A stretch of 64,000 nt of DNA from Paraconiothyrium sp. Pb-2020. Lineage: Eukaryota; Ascomycota; Dothideomycetes; Pleosporales; Didymosphaeriaceae. The stretch spans positions 4,588,001 to 4,652,000 of the forward strand of contig JAJUBI010000002.1 in assembly GCA_022419385.1 (NCBI GenBank). Direction: 5' to 3'. Positions within the stretch are counted from its first letter, which is position 1, and the number at the start of each line of letters is the position of its first letter. A program made the translations under genes and the position numbers. Below the pieces are notes generated by a model. That model was not told the DNA's origin. It saw only the letters and a program-made list of their open reading frames with translations, and made no database searches. Below, piece after piece: positions 31,017-42,246 of the stretch.

Positions 31017-32710
31017 ATGGCCGCCGAAGTCCAGCCCCTGCAGCCCATAAAGCTGCCCAAAGGCCCCTCGACCATCACTGCAGAGCAAAAATATTGGTCG
31101 TCCTTCGGCACCGAGCTTCGTCTAGACCCGTCGCAACATTCCTCACCCATAACGCACATCTCCATACCGCCACGGCCCGCTTCAAACCTCTTCGGCCCCG
31201 CACAAGACCTCTTCGCAGTCACTACAGGCTCGCGCGTTCAAATATTCTCGTCGAAAACCCGAAAGGTTGTGAAGAATATCTCAAGATTTGGCGTAGATGA
31301 CATTGCACACTCGGGTAACATACGGCGAGATGGGAGAATCGTGGTCGCAGGAGGGGACAGCGGGACGATACAGGCATTTGATGCGAACAGCCGAGCTATT
31401 TTGAAAACTTGGAAAGAACACAAGCAGCCGGTATGGGTAACAGAGTGGAACCCAAGCGAACTCACGAGCTTGATGAGCTGTTCCGACGACCGCACAGTAC
31501 GACTATGGGATCTACCGGCAGACAAGAGCATCACCACATTCGATGGGCATCAAGATTACGTGCGCTGCGGAACGTTCATGCCCGCGCAGAGTGGGCTGCT
31601 GGTATCGGGTAGTTACGATCAGACGGTGCGTTTATGGGATTCAAGAACTGGAGGAAAGGCAGTCATGGTGTTCAAACACGCTGCTCCCGTGGAAGCCGTT
31701 CTCCCTATGCCATCAGGAACCGCGGTCCTGGCGTCAAGTGAAAACACAATTAGCGTTCTCGATGTGGTGGCCGCAAAACCAATGCACCTCTTGCGCAACC
31801 ACCAAAAGACCGTCACCGCCCTCTCCCTCGCAAACAATGGCGAACGCCTCCTTTCGGGTGCGCTCGATGGACACGTCAAGGTTTTCGAGACCACGGGCTG
31901 GAACGTAGTCGCAGGCATGAAATATCCCTCGCCTATTCTCTCGCTGAGCGTCATACCATCCCAAGGCGAGGACAAGCATATTGCAGTTGGCATGCAGTCC
32001 GGGTTGCTGTCGATCAAGACTAGGCTATCTGGGGAGCAGAAAGCCCTTGCGCGAGAGCGCGAAAAGGAAATGCAAGCCCTCATGGCCGGTAAGATTGAGG
32101 AATACGACCGGACGAAGAAGCGCAAGCGCGGGAAGGGATGGGAGAAGAGAACGCGAGGAAAAGATTTCACCGGCGAAGGCGCCGATATTGTCATTGACCC
32201 GAACTCAAGAGGAAAGATCCACGCTAGTTTCCCCTGGGCAAATTGTCTACGAACAGGGCAGTATGCAAAGGCGCTGGATATTGTGCTAGCACAGCAGGTA
32301 CGAAATGATCTTCTGATTCCTATTTGTATAAAGACACTGACATTACACAGGGCAACAACGCTAAAGAACACTCAATAACAGTCTTCACTGCTCTGCGCCA
32401 CCGCAGCGCCCTTAATGCTGCTCTCGTAAACCGCGATGAGATCACACTCCAGCCTGTCCTGCGCTGGCTCATCAAGTACATTCCCGACTACCGCATCACG
32501 CGACTTACTACCGACGTAGCGCTGGTCATCCTCGACTTGTACGCCGATCAATTAGGGCGCAGCGAGGAAATCGACACGCTGTTCGATCAACTAAACCAAA
32601 GGGTGAAAGATCTCGTCGAGGCAAGCCAGGCTGCTTGGGGCGTTAAAGGAATGCTTGAAATGCTGACTGCGACGGCTGGGGCGCCGAGGACGGATGTCAT
32701 CGAGAGCTAG
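31017..32710 (+). CDS. UTP15: U3 small nucleolar RNA-associated protein 15 (WD40)
   Basis: Exons 31017-32297 and 32351-32710 (53-nt intron) give 546 residues. The start at 31017 is the first ATG in frame. WD40 units run from about 40 to 340 (SCSDDRTVRLWDLPADKSI, SGSYDQTVRLWDSRTGGKAV, SGALDGHVKVFETTGW). After a basic linker (KKRKRGKGWEKRTRGKDF) comes the Utp15 C-terminal domain, FPWANCLRTGQYAKALDIVL to PVLRWLIKYIPDYR and LYADQLGRSEEIDTLFDQL. UTP15 is part of the t-UTP subcomplex of the small-subunit processome in the nucleolus, needed for 18S rRNA maturation and rDNA transcription. Its 3' end converges on the mitochondrial uL22 gene, 233 bp away. Confidence 0.95.
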
Positions 32711-32943
32711 GAATGGAAGAGATCAGATGATAGCCATTTTTTAATTGCATAGCGACGGCGTTGATTTTGTAATGTATTGGAAAAGTGAGAGATACCCGGA
32801 TGAAGCATGCTGCTTTGGATGATGGGGTGGAATGTGTGGGAATGTCTGCTTGAATGGTATATGATACATGCCTACAAAAGGCAAATGCTAGTCTACTGCA
32901 CATCCCTTGGTATACATATGTTACAAAACTGAACAGCGATTGA

Positions 32944-34181
32944 TCACCACAGGCAATACTGCCTCTGTGTGGTAACGGGTCGGTCGGGAAGGGGCACCCA
33001 AAGTGGCTTGTTCGCGCGCTTCTTCTTGATTTCGTCTGAGATGCGCATGCGCGTCTTCTCTTCCTTGAGCAGGACGTTAAATTCTGTGAGACAGTCAGCA
33101 TTGGCGTTGATGTAGAGGAAGTGACACAGTGGTGGATGTGGAGCACCCCATGCCACCCAAAAGGTGTGCAGTGTGTTCCATCAGCCGTTGTGCTCAGGAA
33201 ATACTTACTCGCTGATCGATGGTGGAGAAGATTCGTCCTGCCTCTCGCCCTGAACTCTACACTCTTTGTCTCCGGTCCCTTCGACGCCCACGCCTGATCA
33301 ACATACATCTCCGTCGGATCCGTCACCGTCTTCTTGCTTCCATCTTTAAGCTCAATGACGGAGCCCTTCTCCTTCGTACCCTTCCTCCTCGTACCATCAG
33401 CAAGGTATGCCCTGGTCCTCTCACTCTTCTTCATCTTTCCCGCCGCAATCAGCGCATCCTCTTTCGCCACCGTCTCTGCATCCACAGCAGCACCAAGACC
33501 CATTCCGCGCGCCGCAATAGCCTCATCGCGTGCAATCTGTAGCCCCTTGACGATATCGCGTGCAACGCGCTTCTTGGAGAAACGCAACTGGATAAGTGCT
33601 TCTTCGACGGTCTTGCCAGCGATTTGGTGCATCAGCCGCGTCATCTTTTTCAACGATGTGGGAAGGTCGTGCGATTTGTACACCATCTCTCGTTCTGTTC
33701 TCTTGAGGCGGAGCGTCTTGCCCTCGCGTTTCTTTCGCAGGCTCCTAATGACCAATTGTCGCTCGTATGAACGGCGAGCTGAAGGTAGGGGGTCAAGCCT
33801 CAAGGCATGCAGCCGCCTCTCTCTCTCAATTTCCCGTTCTTCATCTTTCTTCTTATTTTCCTGCTTCAGGGCTTCGAGTTCGGCGGGAGTCATGCCCATG
33901 CGGTAGCCGGGGATTTCGAATTCTTCCTTGAAGAGTCCGCTTTTCGAGAGGCCACCAGTTTGGGGAACGGGGCGTGTGGGCTTCTCATTGGGCTTGCGCT
34001 TCGCGAGGTACTCTTCGAGAATAGGGTTGGAGAGGTCGACCTCTTTGGTGTCGTCGTTCTTAGCAGACCGGGCGGATGAGTTGGTGAAGGATCGGTTTGA
34101 GGTAACCCAGTACGTTGAGCGCGGTCGGAAGGCGGCGAGACATGGCTGCCCAAGCCTCCGGACTGGTATTCGTGCGGCCAT
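32944..34181 (-). CDS. MRPL22: mitochondrial large-subunit ribosomal protein uL22m
   Basis: Exons 33209-34181 and 32944-33083 (125-nt intron) give 370 residues. The N-terminus (MAARIPVRRLGQPCLAAFRP, then RSFTNSSARS) is basic, with the Ser/Arg content of a mitochondrial presequence. A charged helical region follows (ENKKKDEEREIERERRLHAL). The uL22 core is GKTVEEALIQLRFSKKRVAR and VKGLQIARDEAIAARGM. The C-terminal exon supplies VLLKEEKTRMRISDEIKKKR and LPDRPVTTQRQYCLW, a highly conserved fungal ending, which fixes the splice. Function is structural, at the exit tunnel of the mitochondrial ribosome. A longer frame that reads into the intron gives only unrelated residues. Confidence 0.94.
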
Positions 34182-34861
34182 TGGGATGTGCGGCGGCCCA
34201 ATGGTCGGTGTTGATGGACGATGCTGTCGTTGGAAGATTTCGGAGGAACGGCGCTAGGCGACGAGTCGCGTGCAGGGGTCGCGGCACCGCAGGTCACATG
34301 ACCATGCAGATCATCATCTGATGGCACTCAACGGCGCGATCGGCTTCCCTAACATGCAACAAGCGCAAAACTTCTGCTTGTGCTAGACAGTTAGACAGGA
34401 CCCCTTCTCCATTCCTGCTCTTGCGCGCATTCAAACCCACCAAAGACCGCCTCGCACCGGCACAAGTTACCATCAGATTAGATTGGCGAGGCGGCTGCAA
34501 GCTGTGCCGTCATTAGCTGCGTTGCTGGACCCGCACTGCCGAAGCCCTAGCTTGACGTGTTTGATTCTTCCTCCAGACCTGTTCAAGGTCTTTGGCGCGG
34601 TGCCTCTAGCTCTTCGCTCGCCCTTGACTTCTCCGAGTCCCAAGCTGAGCTTCTTCGACGCGAACTCAGCCAGAGTCCATGTTGCCCGCAAGGAGCCCCG
34701 TCCGCTTCACTTTTGGCCCGTAACGGTCCCTGCAGCAGTGCAACGGCACTGAAGACTAGGCGCATTCGTCTGCGCGAAAGAAGTAACAGCAGTATAACTG
34801 CTCGGCGCGCATAGGAGCTGCGTGCATATCGGGGTGCCGCTGGGAAAGAAGAGAAGGCACC
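34182..34861. other. divergent intergenic region with a weak 5S-like segment
   Basis: About 680 bp between the uL22m start (minus) and the proline-rich ORF (plus). At 34743-34775 a stretch resembles the 5S rRNA fragment found at 50.58 kb (acggcactgaagactaggc against acggacactgaaaactaggc). No protein is supported. Confidence 0.35.
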
Positions 34862-35433
34862 ATGGACATCAACTCGCTGCTGTCGCCGCAGGACTCGCCG
34901 GCGCAAGAGACACCTCCACCACCCCCAGTGCTCGGGTCGCCGTCGATACAGTCTGCAGGGAAGCGCGCAATACGGCAGATACCCTCGCGCACACCATCCG
35001 GACTCAGCCAGCAGCTCACATCTTCGCCGCAGCCGCACTTGTCCTACCACCAGCACAAACAACCCTCCCCAGGTGTCGCATATACCAATGGCGCCCGGAC
35101 GATCCACAGCGCGACGAGCACGCCGCCAGAACGGCCCATGCATTCTCCGCGCGATGCACGAATGACCCCTCCGAACCCGTTGCTTCGGCAAGCTTCGACT
35201 CCCGGTATGGATACTTTGGCAGATCTGGCGGCAATGCAGCACCAGCATGCGAGACAGAACACCTCTGCGCAGAGACCAACTTTCAGGTAGGTTCCTATCC
35301 TTCTTGACTGGAGAGCCGTGCAGTGCACGCTGTAACTGAAAGCGATGACGTCGTGAGCTACCTCATAAGATCCATTTGCGCTCATACATGATGTTACTTT
35401 TTCAGCGAAGGTGTATCTCTGGGGAGCTACTGA
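34862..35433 (+). CDS. short proline-rich protein of unknown function
   Basis: Exons 34862-35286 and a 28-nt exon 35406-35433 would give 150 residues. The sequence is disordered and rich in Pro, Ser, Gln and His: MDINSLLSPQDSPAQETPPP at the start, later TPPNPLLRQASTPGMDTLAD and LAAMQHQHARQ. I do not recognise the family. The N-terminal block resembles the disordered starts of fungal nuclear proteins, so this could be the remaining 5' end of a longer gene. The stop lies only 157 bp before the PRP24 start codon, so these exons could also belong to the PRP24 leader. The codon-level frame is intact over 141 codons in exon 1, which favours a real coding sequence. Confidence 0.5.
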
Positions 35434-35590
35434 AGCTCCCTCACGCGCGTCACGCGTCGGTCGCGGTTGCCTACATTGGTGGTCTTGGCGTCGTTTTCAC
35501 TTTCATTCACTAATTAATGCACTGCTTACACACTACAGTCTCCAAAACATCCCGCGCACAATCTCCGGAAGTTCTACAACCGACATCAGC

Positions 35591-38500
35591 ATGAGCGAAC
35601 CTTCACCGCAAATCAGAAACTTTGCGGCGCGTGCGCTTGCTCCGGAGCATGTTGACTACTTAACGCAGCTAGACAAGTCGTTGAGCGAGAACCCATTGGA
35701 TTACTACAGCCATGTCAACTTTGTTACTACGCTCCACCAAGGCTTTCAGTACCACATGTCTGCGATTGACCCTGGAAATCCGCAGTCCTATGAATTATTA
35801 CCGATACTCCAAGAAGCGGGCGTGAGCATGGCCAAGATGTATCCGCTCGGGGAGACTCTGTGGCAATACCGACTCGAGGACGAGAAAGCATTAGCTACTA
35901 ATGTGGAGGACCGAATGGCTGTGCTCGAGCTCTACAAGTTGGCGACACAGGATGAGCCGGCCAGCGCTATGATATGGGTAGCATACGGCGAGTACCTCAG
36001 CCACCTATTAGCTTGTTCATGGGAGCAACAGCCACCAGAACAGTGGTCTGAAGAAGAAAGGGCCATAGGACGCGAACTATTCACTCCCGTGCTACTCCAA
36101 GATGTTTGGCGACAAGGCGCAGAGAACGTCAAGTTTAATCTCCAAGACAGCAGTCTTGTATGGGATCGCTACATCCAGTTCCTACAGGAAGATCTCGACC
36201 GAAGCGCATCAAACCAAGAGAAGCAGGAGAAAGCCATGCGTATTACCGGAATTTACCGTGAGCGACTTGGCCAGCCTCATGCAACGTGGGGTGAGACATT
36301 GTCGAAATACGCCTCGTTCGTCTCGCGTATTGGCAGTAACGCTGAAGAAGCAATGGAGCAAGCCGTTCAGCAGAATACGCATATCAAGCAGCAATACACC
36401 AACCGTGAAGAGTTCGAATTCAATTTACTGAAAGCTACCCAAGCGGGCGACAAAGACGCCGAGTACTACGCGCTAACGCGATATCTGAAATGGGAGAAGA
36501 AGACAATGGGCGTCTACAGCTTTCCTTTGGTCAATGCCTTGTTTGAGCGTGCCACGCTTCGCTTCCCTGTAGATTCTACCTTGTGGGAAGACCATGTTGA
36601 GTTCCTGATCTGGCAGCAAGATCGTTCAGTTGACCTTCTGAGTGTCCTCGAGCGTGCGACTCGTCATTGCCCATGGTCTGGATCTCTCTGGTCGCATCGT
36701 ATACTGACGCTAGAAGCCGAGCACAGGGAATTCAACGAGATTGAAGGTGTTAAGCATACCGCGACACGAACTGGACTACTTGAGCACTCCGATATAGAAG
36801 AGCTTATTAAAGTTCAGATCGCCTGGTGCGGTTATCTCCGGCGTAGAGCTTTTGATGTCAAGGCTTCAGAAGATGACGCGGATATTGCTGAAGTCGGTAT
36901 ACGCTCGGCATTGGAGTTGGTCCGTGAGGTCGGAATGAAGAAGTATGGCAGGGACTGGCCCGGGGACTCGAGATACCGTCTCGAACGCATTCACATAAAG
37001 TTCTGGCTTCAGCGAGGGAACCCAGATGAATCGCGTCAGATTTTCGCATCTCTCGTCAAGCACCATAAGGATTCGTACGATTTCTGGTATCGCTACTATA
37101 TCTGGGAGATGGTTCTGTGGGCCAATACCAACAATGCAATGCGGGACAAGAGTAATGAAGGCCAACAGTTGTTGGCACCTACGCGAGCAACAGCTGTCCT
37201 AGAGCTCGGTATGCAGCAACTCCATACTATCGACCATCCGGAGCCTTTGATTGAGATGTACGTCAACCACTGTGAGCAACACGAAGGTGTGCTCAAAGTG
37301 AGGAGTGCACAGATCGAACGACGTCGCGCAGATCGTGTTGTTGCCATCAGGAAACAGAAGGAAGAGGCAGCGGCAGCAGCGAAACAATCCGAGCAACAAC
37401 AACACAGCCACGCTGCAGACGGGTCCGGAAAACGAAAGAGGGAAGATGGTGTCGATGGCGATCTTGCGGCGAAGAAAACAAAACCCCTGGAGGCCGGGGA
37501 AGCGCAACTTGCGGCAAACCATATTAGACATGCAAGCGAGGCACCGTCTGATGCAGGATCCACCAGTCAAAAGCGAGACCGCGAGAACACAACCATTATT
37601 GTACAACGACTCCCCCAAGGCGCTACTCAGACCAAGATCCGCCAGTTCTTCAGCGACGCTGGCAACGTGCGCAATGTGACTATGAAGCCTGAAAAGGACA
37701 GCATGGTCGCGATTGTTGAGTTTGAAACCCCAGAAGAGGCGGACTATGCTCTGACAAAAGAGGCGAAGGGGTTCGAGGGACACGATATCACCATTAAGCG
37801 CGGTCAAAATACTACGCTGTATGTCGCGAACTACCCCGCTCACGCTGACGAATCATATATACGAAAGCTCTTCGAGCCATTCGGAGAGATCTTGAATGCC
37901 CGATTTCCATCGCTCAAATACAACACTCATCGCCGGTTCTGTTACATCCAATTTACCAACGGCGACGATGCGATCGCAGCGACGAAGCTCGACGGTACAG
38001 ACGTGGAGGGACTAAAGATCATTGCAAAGATCTCGAACCCGAATGCGAAGAAGAAACGCGACGGTGCAACTGCCGAGGGCCGTGAAGTATACGTCTGGAA
38101 GCTCAACTACAGGATCAAGAAGCGTGAGATACAAGAAGCCTTTGCGCAGTTTGGCAGGATCGATCGAGTCAACATTCCTACCTTAGTAAACGGAAACAAC
38201 AAAGGGTTCGGCTATATCGTTTACGAACGGAAAGAGGTATGTGCATCTCCGATTGTACTGCACCCATAGTTGAACTTTACTGATTTAGTATGCAGGATGC
38301 TGACACAGCGGTCGCTGAAATGAACGGCAAAGACTTCTGGGGAATGGAACTCAAGGTAGAGATCGCGCACGATCGCGGAGACACGAAGCCCAAGGTGAAG
38401 TCGACGATCGAAAACGCAGCGTCTCCCGCAGAGCGAGAAGCAACACCCGGCAAACAAGAAGCAAGAACGGGTACGAAAGGAGACCGGACCATCGCGCTAC

Positions 38501-38946
38501 TTAACGTACCGGATACTGTGAATGACGTCCGGGTCAAAGCTCTCGCCGAACCTTACGGATACAGGAAGATTACACTCATGCCACAGCATGGCGGCGCTAC
38601 TATAGAGTTCGCGACCGTGGAGCAGGCTGGTAAAGCTGAGATCGCCCTGCAGGGCACTGAGTTTGAGGGAAGGAACCTACGCATTGGACGATATAAAGAT
38701 CTCGTTGCGCAAAAGGGAGAGTGGAAAGCGGGTAACAGCTTTGTGCAGCCTACGCGCGTGAATAGGCCTACTGCTCCTCGCGGAGGTGCTCGCGGTGGCC
38801 TTCGTGGCCGCGGGAAGCCTGGGCTAGGATCAAGGCCAGTAGTGCCTCGAACAGCTGGGGAGTCTAATGGAGAAGCGAAGAGCAACGACGACTTCCGTGC
38901 CATGCTCCTGGGCAAGGAGAAGGCGTCAGATGAAAAGACGGAGTAG
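35591..38946 (+). CDS. PRP24: U6 snRNP recycling factor PRP24/SART3 type (HAT repeats + RRMs)
   Basis: Exons 35591-38236 and 38296-38946 (59-nt intron) give 1098 residues. The first about 600 residues are helical HAT repeats (LKWEKKTMGVYSFPLVNALF, FLIWQQDRSVDLLSVLERA, FWYRYYIWEMVLWANTNNAM). A basic Lys/Arg linker (about 580-660) carries a nuclear signal (GKRKREDG). RNA-recognition motifs follow: TTIIVQRLPQGATQTKIRQF, TTLYVANYPAHADESYIRKL, REVYVWKLNYRIKKREIQEA and RTIALLNVPDTVNDVRVKAL, the last lacking some RNP residues. The C-terminal NDDFRAMLLGKEK is the Lsm-interaction motif. The protein anneals U4 and U6 snRNAs during spliceosome recycling. The HAT+RRM layout is that of animal SART3 rather than the HAT-less budding-yeast protein. 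Confidence 0.95.
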
Positions 38947-39362
38947 CATGGGCATTTCGGCATTTACGGGGATTTCTGCATTTGGAGGAGTGCAAAAGGG
39001 AAGGATACGGATGCATCATGAGCGGAGTTGCCCAAGGAAACGCAATGCAACGAGAGCGTTGTGGGCTTGGGGACCGGTCCGCTGTATGTATTGTAGTATA
39101 GTAATGTTAATACCGAGCATTGCGTGGTCTAGCATGCAATCACATCACAACTCTAAGACAACGCGTGCACTTGTAATATTACGTTCGCGAGCATATTGTT
39201 CTTGTGCAATCGATCGCGACATCCAATACATTTTCCGTGAATCTAGCTGACCTCGGTACGTGGGTTATTAAGCCGCCAAGCCATGACATCAACCATTTTA
39301 CAGTACACTTTCATCTCCATCCCACACTGCACCATCGATTGTTGAGCGTCTTCAGCATTTCA
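38947..39362. other. intergenic, promoter of SDHAF2 gene
   Basis: About 415 bp in a tandem arrangement. No motif beyond AT-rich stretches near 39170-39240. Confidence 0.35.
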
Positions 39363-40470
39363 ATGAACACAATGGCGAGCGCACGTCTTGCAATTCGCTC
39401 CTCGAGAGCTCTTTTCTCGCTCGGCCAGCCGGCGCGGTCCTTCTCCGTCCACGCTGCGCGATGCAACGAATTCGAAGCTCTGAACAAGCGCGCCAACGAC
39501 ACTGCCCCCGAGTATCGCAAGTTCCAGACTTCCAGGGCGGTCAACCCTCACTTGACCAACACCACCTCGACCATTGCCAACGAAATGCCTAACGTAGGCA
39601 AGGACGCGCCGCCTCCAGAGCTGCTTACTTCTGTTGATTCGAGTTTCACACCCAAAGATGCAGTACCAGAAAATACAGAGCGCATGACCGGTGGCACACA
39701 AGGCAGCAAGAGCGAGGACGTCAGTGGGTCGAACCAGGACCTTAAAGGCACGAAGGAGTTAGGTGTAGGAGAATTGGAGGGTGCATCTTTCAAGGTGGAG
39801 CCATTGAGGCGAACAGGCGAGGACGAGAACACCATGCGGGCGAGGTTATTATGTCCGTTTCCTATCTCATCCACAGCATGCTTGTCACCTCCCTTACTTT
39901 ACCAAACGTAGCAAACAGGGATTGAGATGGTGGTTGTGGATGTGCACCTCTCGTCGAAATAGCTAACTGGCAACAGATCAGTGCCGCAAGAGGGGAACCC
40001 TCGAAAGTGAGCTTCTCATGTCTACCTTCGCCGACGCAAACCTCGCCACCATGAACACCGAGCAACTTCAACAATTCGACCTCTTTCTCGACGAGAACGA
40101 CTGGGACATTTACTACTGGGCGACGCAAGAACCCACTCCGACATCCATGGAAACGGCGGAGGGACAGTCGGGCGAACTTGCGACTGAGAACGCTCGGGGT
40201 CAGGAGAAGGATGAGTGGAAGAGGCAGCCTGCGAAAGGGGAGTGGGCGCAGACGGTCGGCACGTTCAAGCCCGCGTACCGACCTGTGCCGGCGAGGTGGA
40301 AGGACAGCGGAATTCTTACTATGCTAAGAGACCATGTTACAAGCAAGAGTGCTGGTGGCGTGCAGGAAGGAGGGGCGAAGGTGGGCGGGAAGGGTTTGGC
40401 GCAGGGAGTCAAGGGTACGGGCGGTGGTGGACTAGGGATGATGCCTGAGATTCGACAGTTTGACAAGTAG
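39363..40470 (+). CDS. SDH5: succinate dehydrogenase assembly factor 2, mitochondrial
   Basis: Exons 39363-39852 and 39977-40470 (124-nt intron) give 327 residues. The N-terminus (MASARLAIRSSRALFSLGQP, RSFSVHAARC) is a mitochondrial presequence. The junction restores the conserved core TGEDENTMRARLLYQCRKRG then TLESELLMSTFADANL, with QQFDLFLDENDWDIYYWATQ further on, the hallmark of SDHAF2/Sdh5. The protein attaches FAD to the flavoprotein subunit of complex II in the matrix. The C-terminal extension (Gly/Lys-rich, to MMPEIRQFDK) is longer than in yeast, as usual for filamentous fungi. An alternative start is the third codon ATG at 39372. Confidence 0.93.
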
Positions 40471-41124
40471 ATGTACAGGTCAGTGCACTTTCTTGATCTT
40501 CCTGTATCATCCACTGTAATACTATAGCCTTGTATCGCCACCCAGCCAATTCACCGTCTTAGCGTCATCAATCCAACACCACACTTAATCATCGTGAACT
40601 ATGCTATAGAGGCAAAGCATCCGGCCCGTATTTCAATGCCCACAGTCGTGTACGCTTCAGCCCTGTTGCGGATGGCTTTCCCAAAGCGCATGTACAACTC
40701 CCGGGTCCATTCGTACAAGACCCGCGTACAAGACCCGGCTCAGAACGTTTTAAAACCCAGAATATTCCGGAGCGTGGCGGGCGCCAGCACGCGAAGATAT
40801 AAACGCGCCCAATCTAGGATGAAGCATCAGGCACTATTAATTCCCCGTACCCCGCTAATACACACGTTTACACCTGTCGGCAATCTACCTGACATACCCG
40901 ATGACACTGGCAAGTCATGAAACAGGACCTAATTGGCGCAAGATTCCCCACTTCCCGCCCAGACGATCCGTTTTCCACCTAAAACAATATGAACGGAGGC
41001 GGTCCCGAACACAGAATAGTAGGGAGTGTTAAACATGTTTATAAGAGATGTAGGAGATCATTATGAGATGCGGCGTCGGGATCGCTATTCACACTCCACG
41101 CTACCGCCTTGACACCGATTCACC
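40471..41124. promoter_or_regulatory. upstream region of the GH53 galactanase gene
   Basis: About 650 bp. At 40712-40737 a 13-bp unit, CGTACAAGACCCG, is repeated twice head to tail, with a weaker copy tgtacaactcccg at 40691-40703. A CCGGGTC at 40701-40707 is inverted relative to the GACCCG halves. A TATA-like tttataagag lies at about 41038-41047, some 80 bp before the ATG. Confidence 0.5.
40712..40737 (+). repeat. two tandem copies of CGTACAAGACCCG
   Basis: Exact 13-bp direct repeat about 390 bp before the GH53 start codon. The CCCG/CGGG halves, also present in inverted order just upstream, are the kind of triplet read by fungal zinc-cluster regulators. Function inferred. Confidence 0.8.
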
Positions 41125-42246
41125 ATGCGCCTCACGTCCTTCCTTCCAGCGCTCTTCGCTGCCCCTGGTCTGGCGGCCCTCGCCTACAAAGGCGTAGACT
41201 GGTCCTCTCTTCTCATCGAAGAAAAGGCCGGCCGCACGTACAAAAACACTGCCGGCCAAGTGCAACCCCTCGAAACAATTCTGAAGAACTCCGGCGTCAA
41301 CACTGTGCGGCAAAGGATCTGGGTCAATCCATCTGACGGCAACTACAACCTGGACTACAACATCAAGCTCGCCAAACGCGCACAAGCCGCCGGCCTTCAG
41401 ATCTATCTTGACATCCACTACAGCGACACATGGGCGGATCCCTCGCACCAGACGAAGCCCGCTGCTTGGGCGAGTCTGAGCACGGATGCGTTGATCACGC
41501 AGGTCTGGAAGTATACGAACGATGTGATGAACACTTTCCAAACGAATGGTATCAAGCTCGCCCTCGTCAGCATTGGAAATGAAATCACGCCTGGCTTATT
41601 GTGGAACACTGGCAAACTGAGCAACTCGGGTGGTCCGAAGCTTGTCTCGCAGCTGTTGAAGAGCGCAAGTAACGGTATCAAAGAGAGCAACATCTCCCCC
41701 AAGCCCAAAATCCTTGTTCACCTCGACAACGGATGGAATTCAGACACGCAGACGTGGTGGTATGTACTTCGCCAATCAAAACATTGACATCGCAAACTAA
41801 CATGCGAAAGGTACGACACCGTCCTCAACGCCGGTGGTGGCTTCTGGACCGACTCCTTCGACGTAATCGCCGTCTCCTACTACCCCTTCTACAACTCCGC
41901 AGCCACCCTCGCTTCCCTCTCCTCCTCCCTCAACACCATCTCCTCAAAGTGGAACAAAGAGGTCATGGTCGTAGAGACAAACTGGCCTGTCAGCTGCCCC
42001 AAACCTGCCTACGCGTTTCCCAGTGATGCGAAGAGCATCCCCTTCAGCAGCGCGGGACAGACAACTTGGATCAAGGAGGTCGCAAAGCGCGTATCGGGTG
42101 TACCAGGCGCAAAGGGAACGGGTCTTTTCTACTGGGAGCCTGCATGGATCGACAATGCTGGATTGGGCAGCTCTTGCAACTCGAACCTCATGGTGGATTC
42201 GAGCGGGAAGGCGCTGGATAGTTTGGCAGTCTTTGGCCAGATTTAG
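41125..42246 (+). CDS. secreted arabinogalactan endo-beta-1,4-galactanase (GH53)
   Basis: Exons 41125-41759 and 41811-42246 (51-nt intron) give 356 residues. A signal peptide (MRLTSFLPALFAAPGLAALA) is followed by YKGVDWSSLL, the usual start of mature GH53 enzymes. Conserved blocks are GVNTVRQRIWVNPSDGNYNL, DIHYSDTWADPSHQ, SIGNEITPGLLW with the acid/base Glu153, and EVMVVETNWP with nucleophile Glu267. GLFYWEPAWIDNAGLGSSC closes the barrel. The enzyme cuts beta-1,4-galactan side chains of pectin outside the cell. No carbohydrate-binding module is attached. The repeats upstream may serve carbon-source control, which is inference. Confidence 0.95.

Noticed and set aside
31619..32371. 250-codon minus-strand frame inside UTP15
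   Set aside because: Antisense shadow of the WD40 coding exon.
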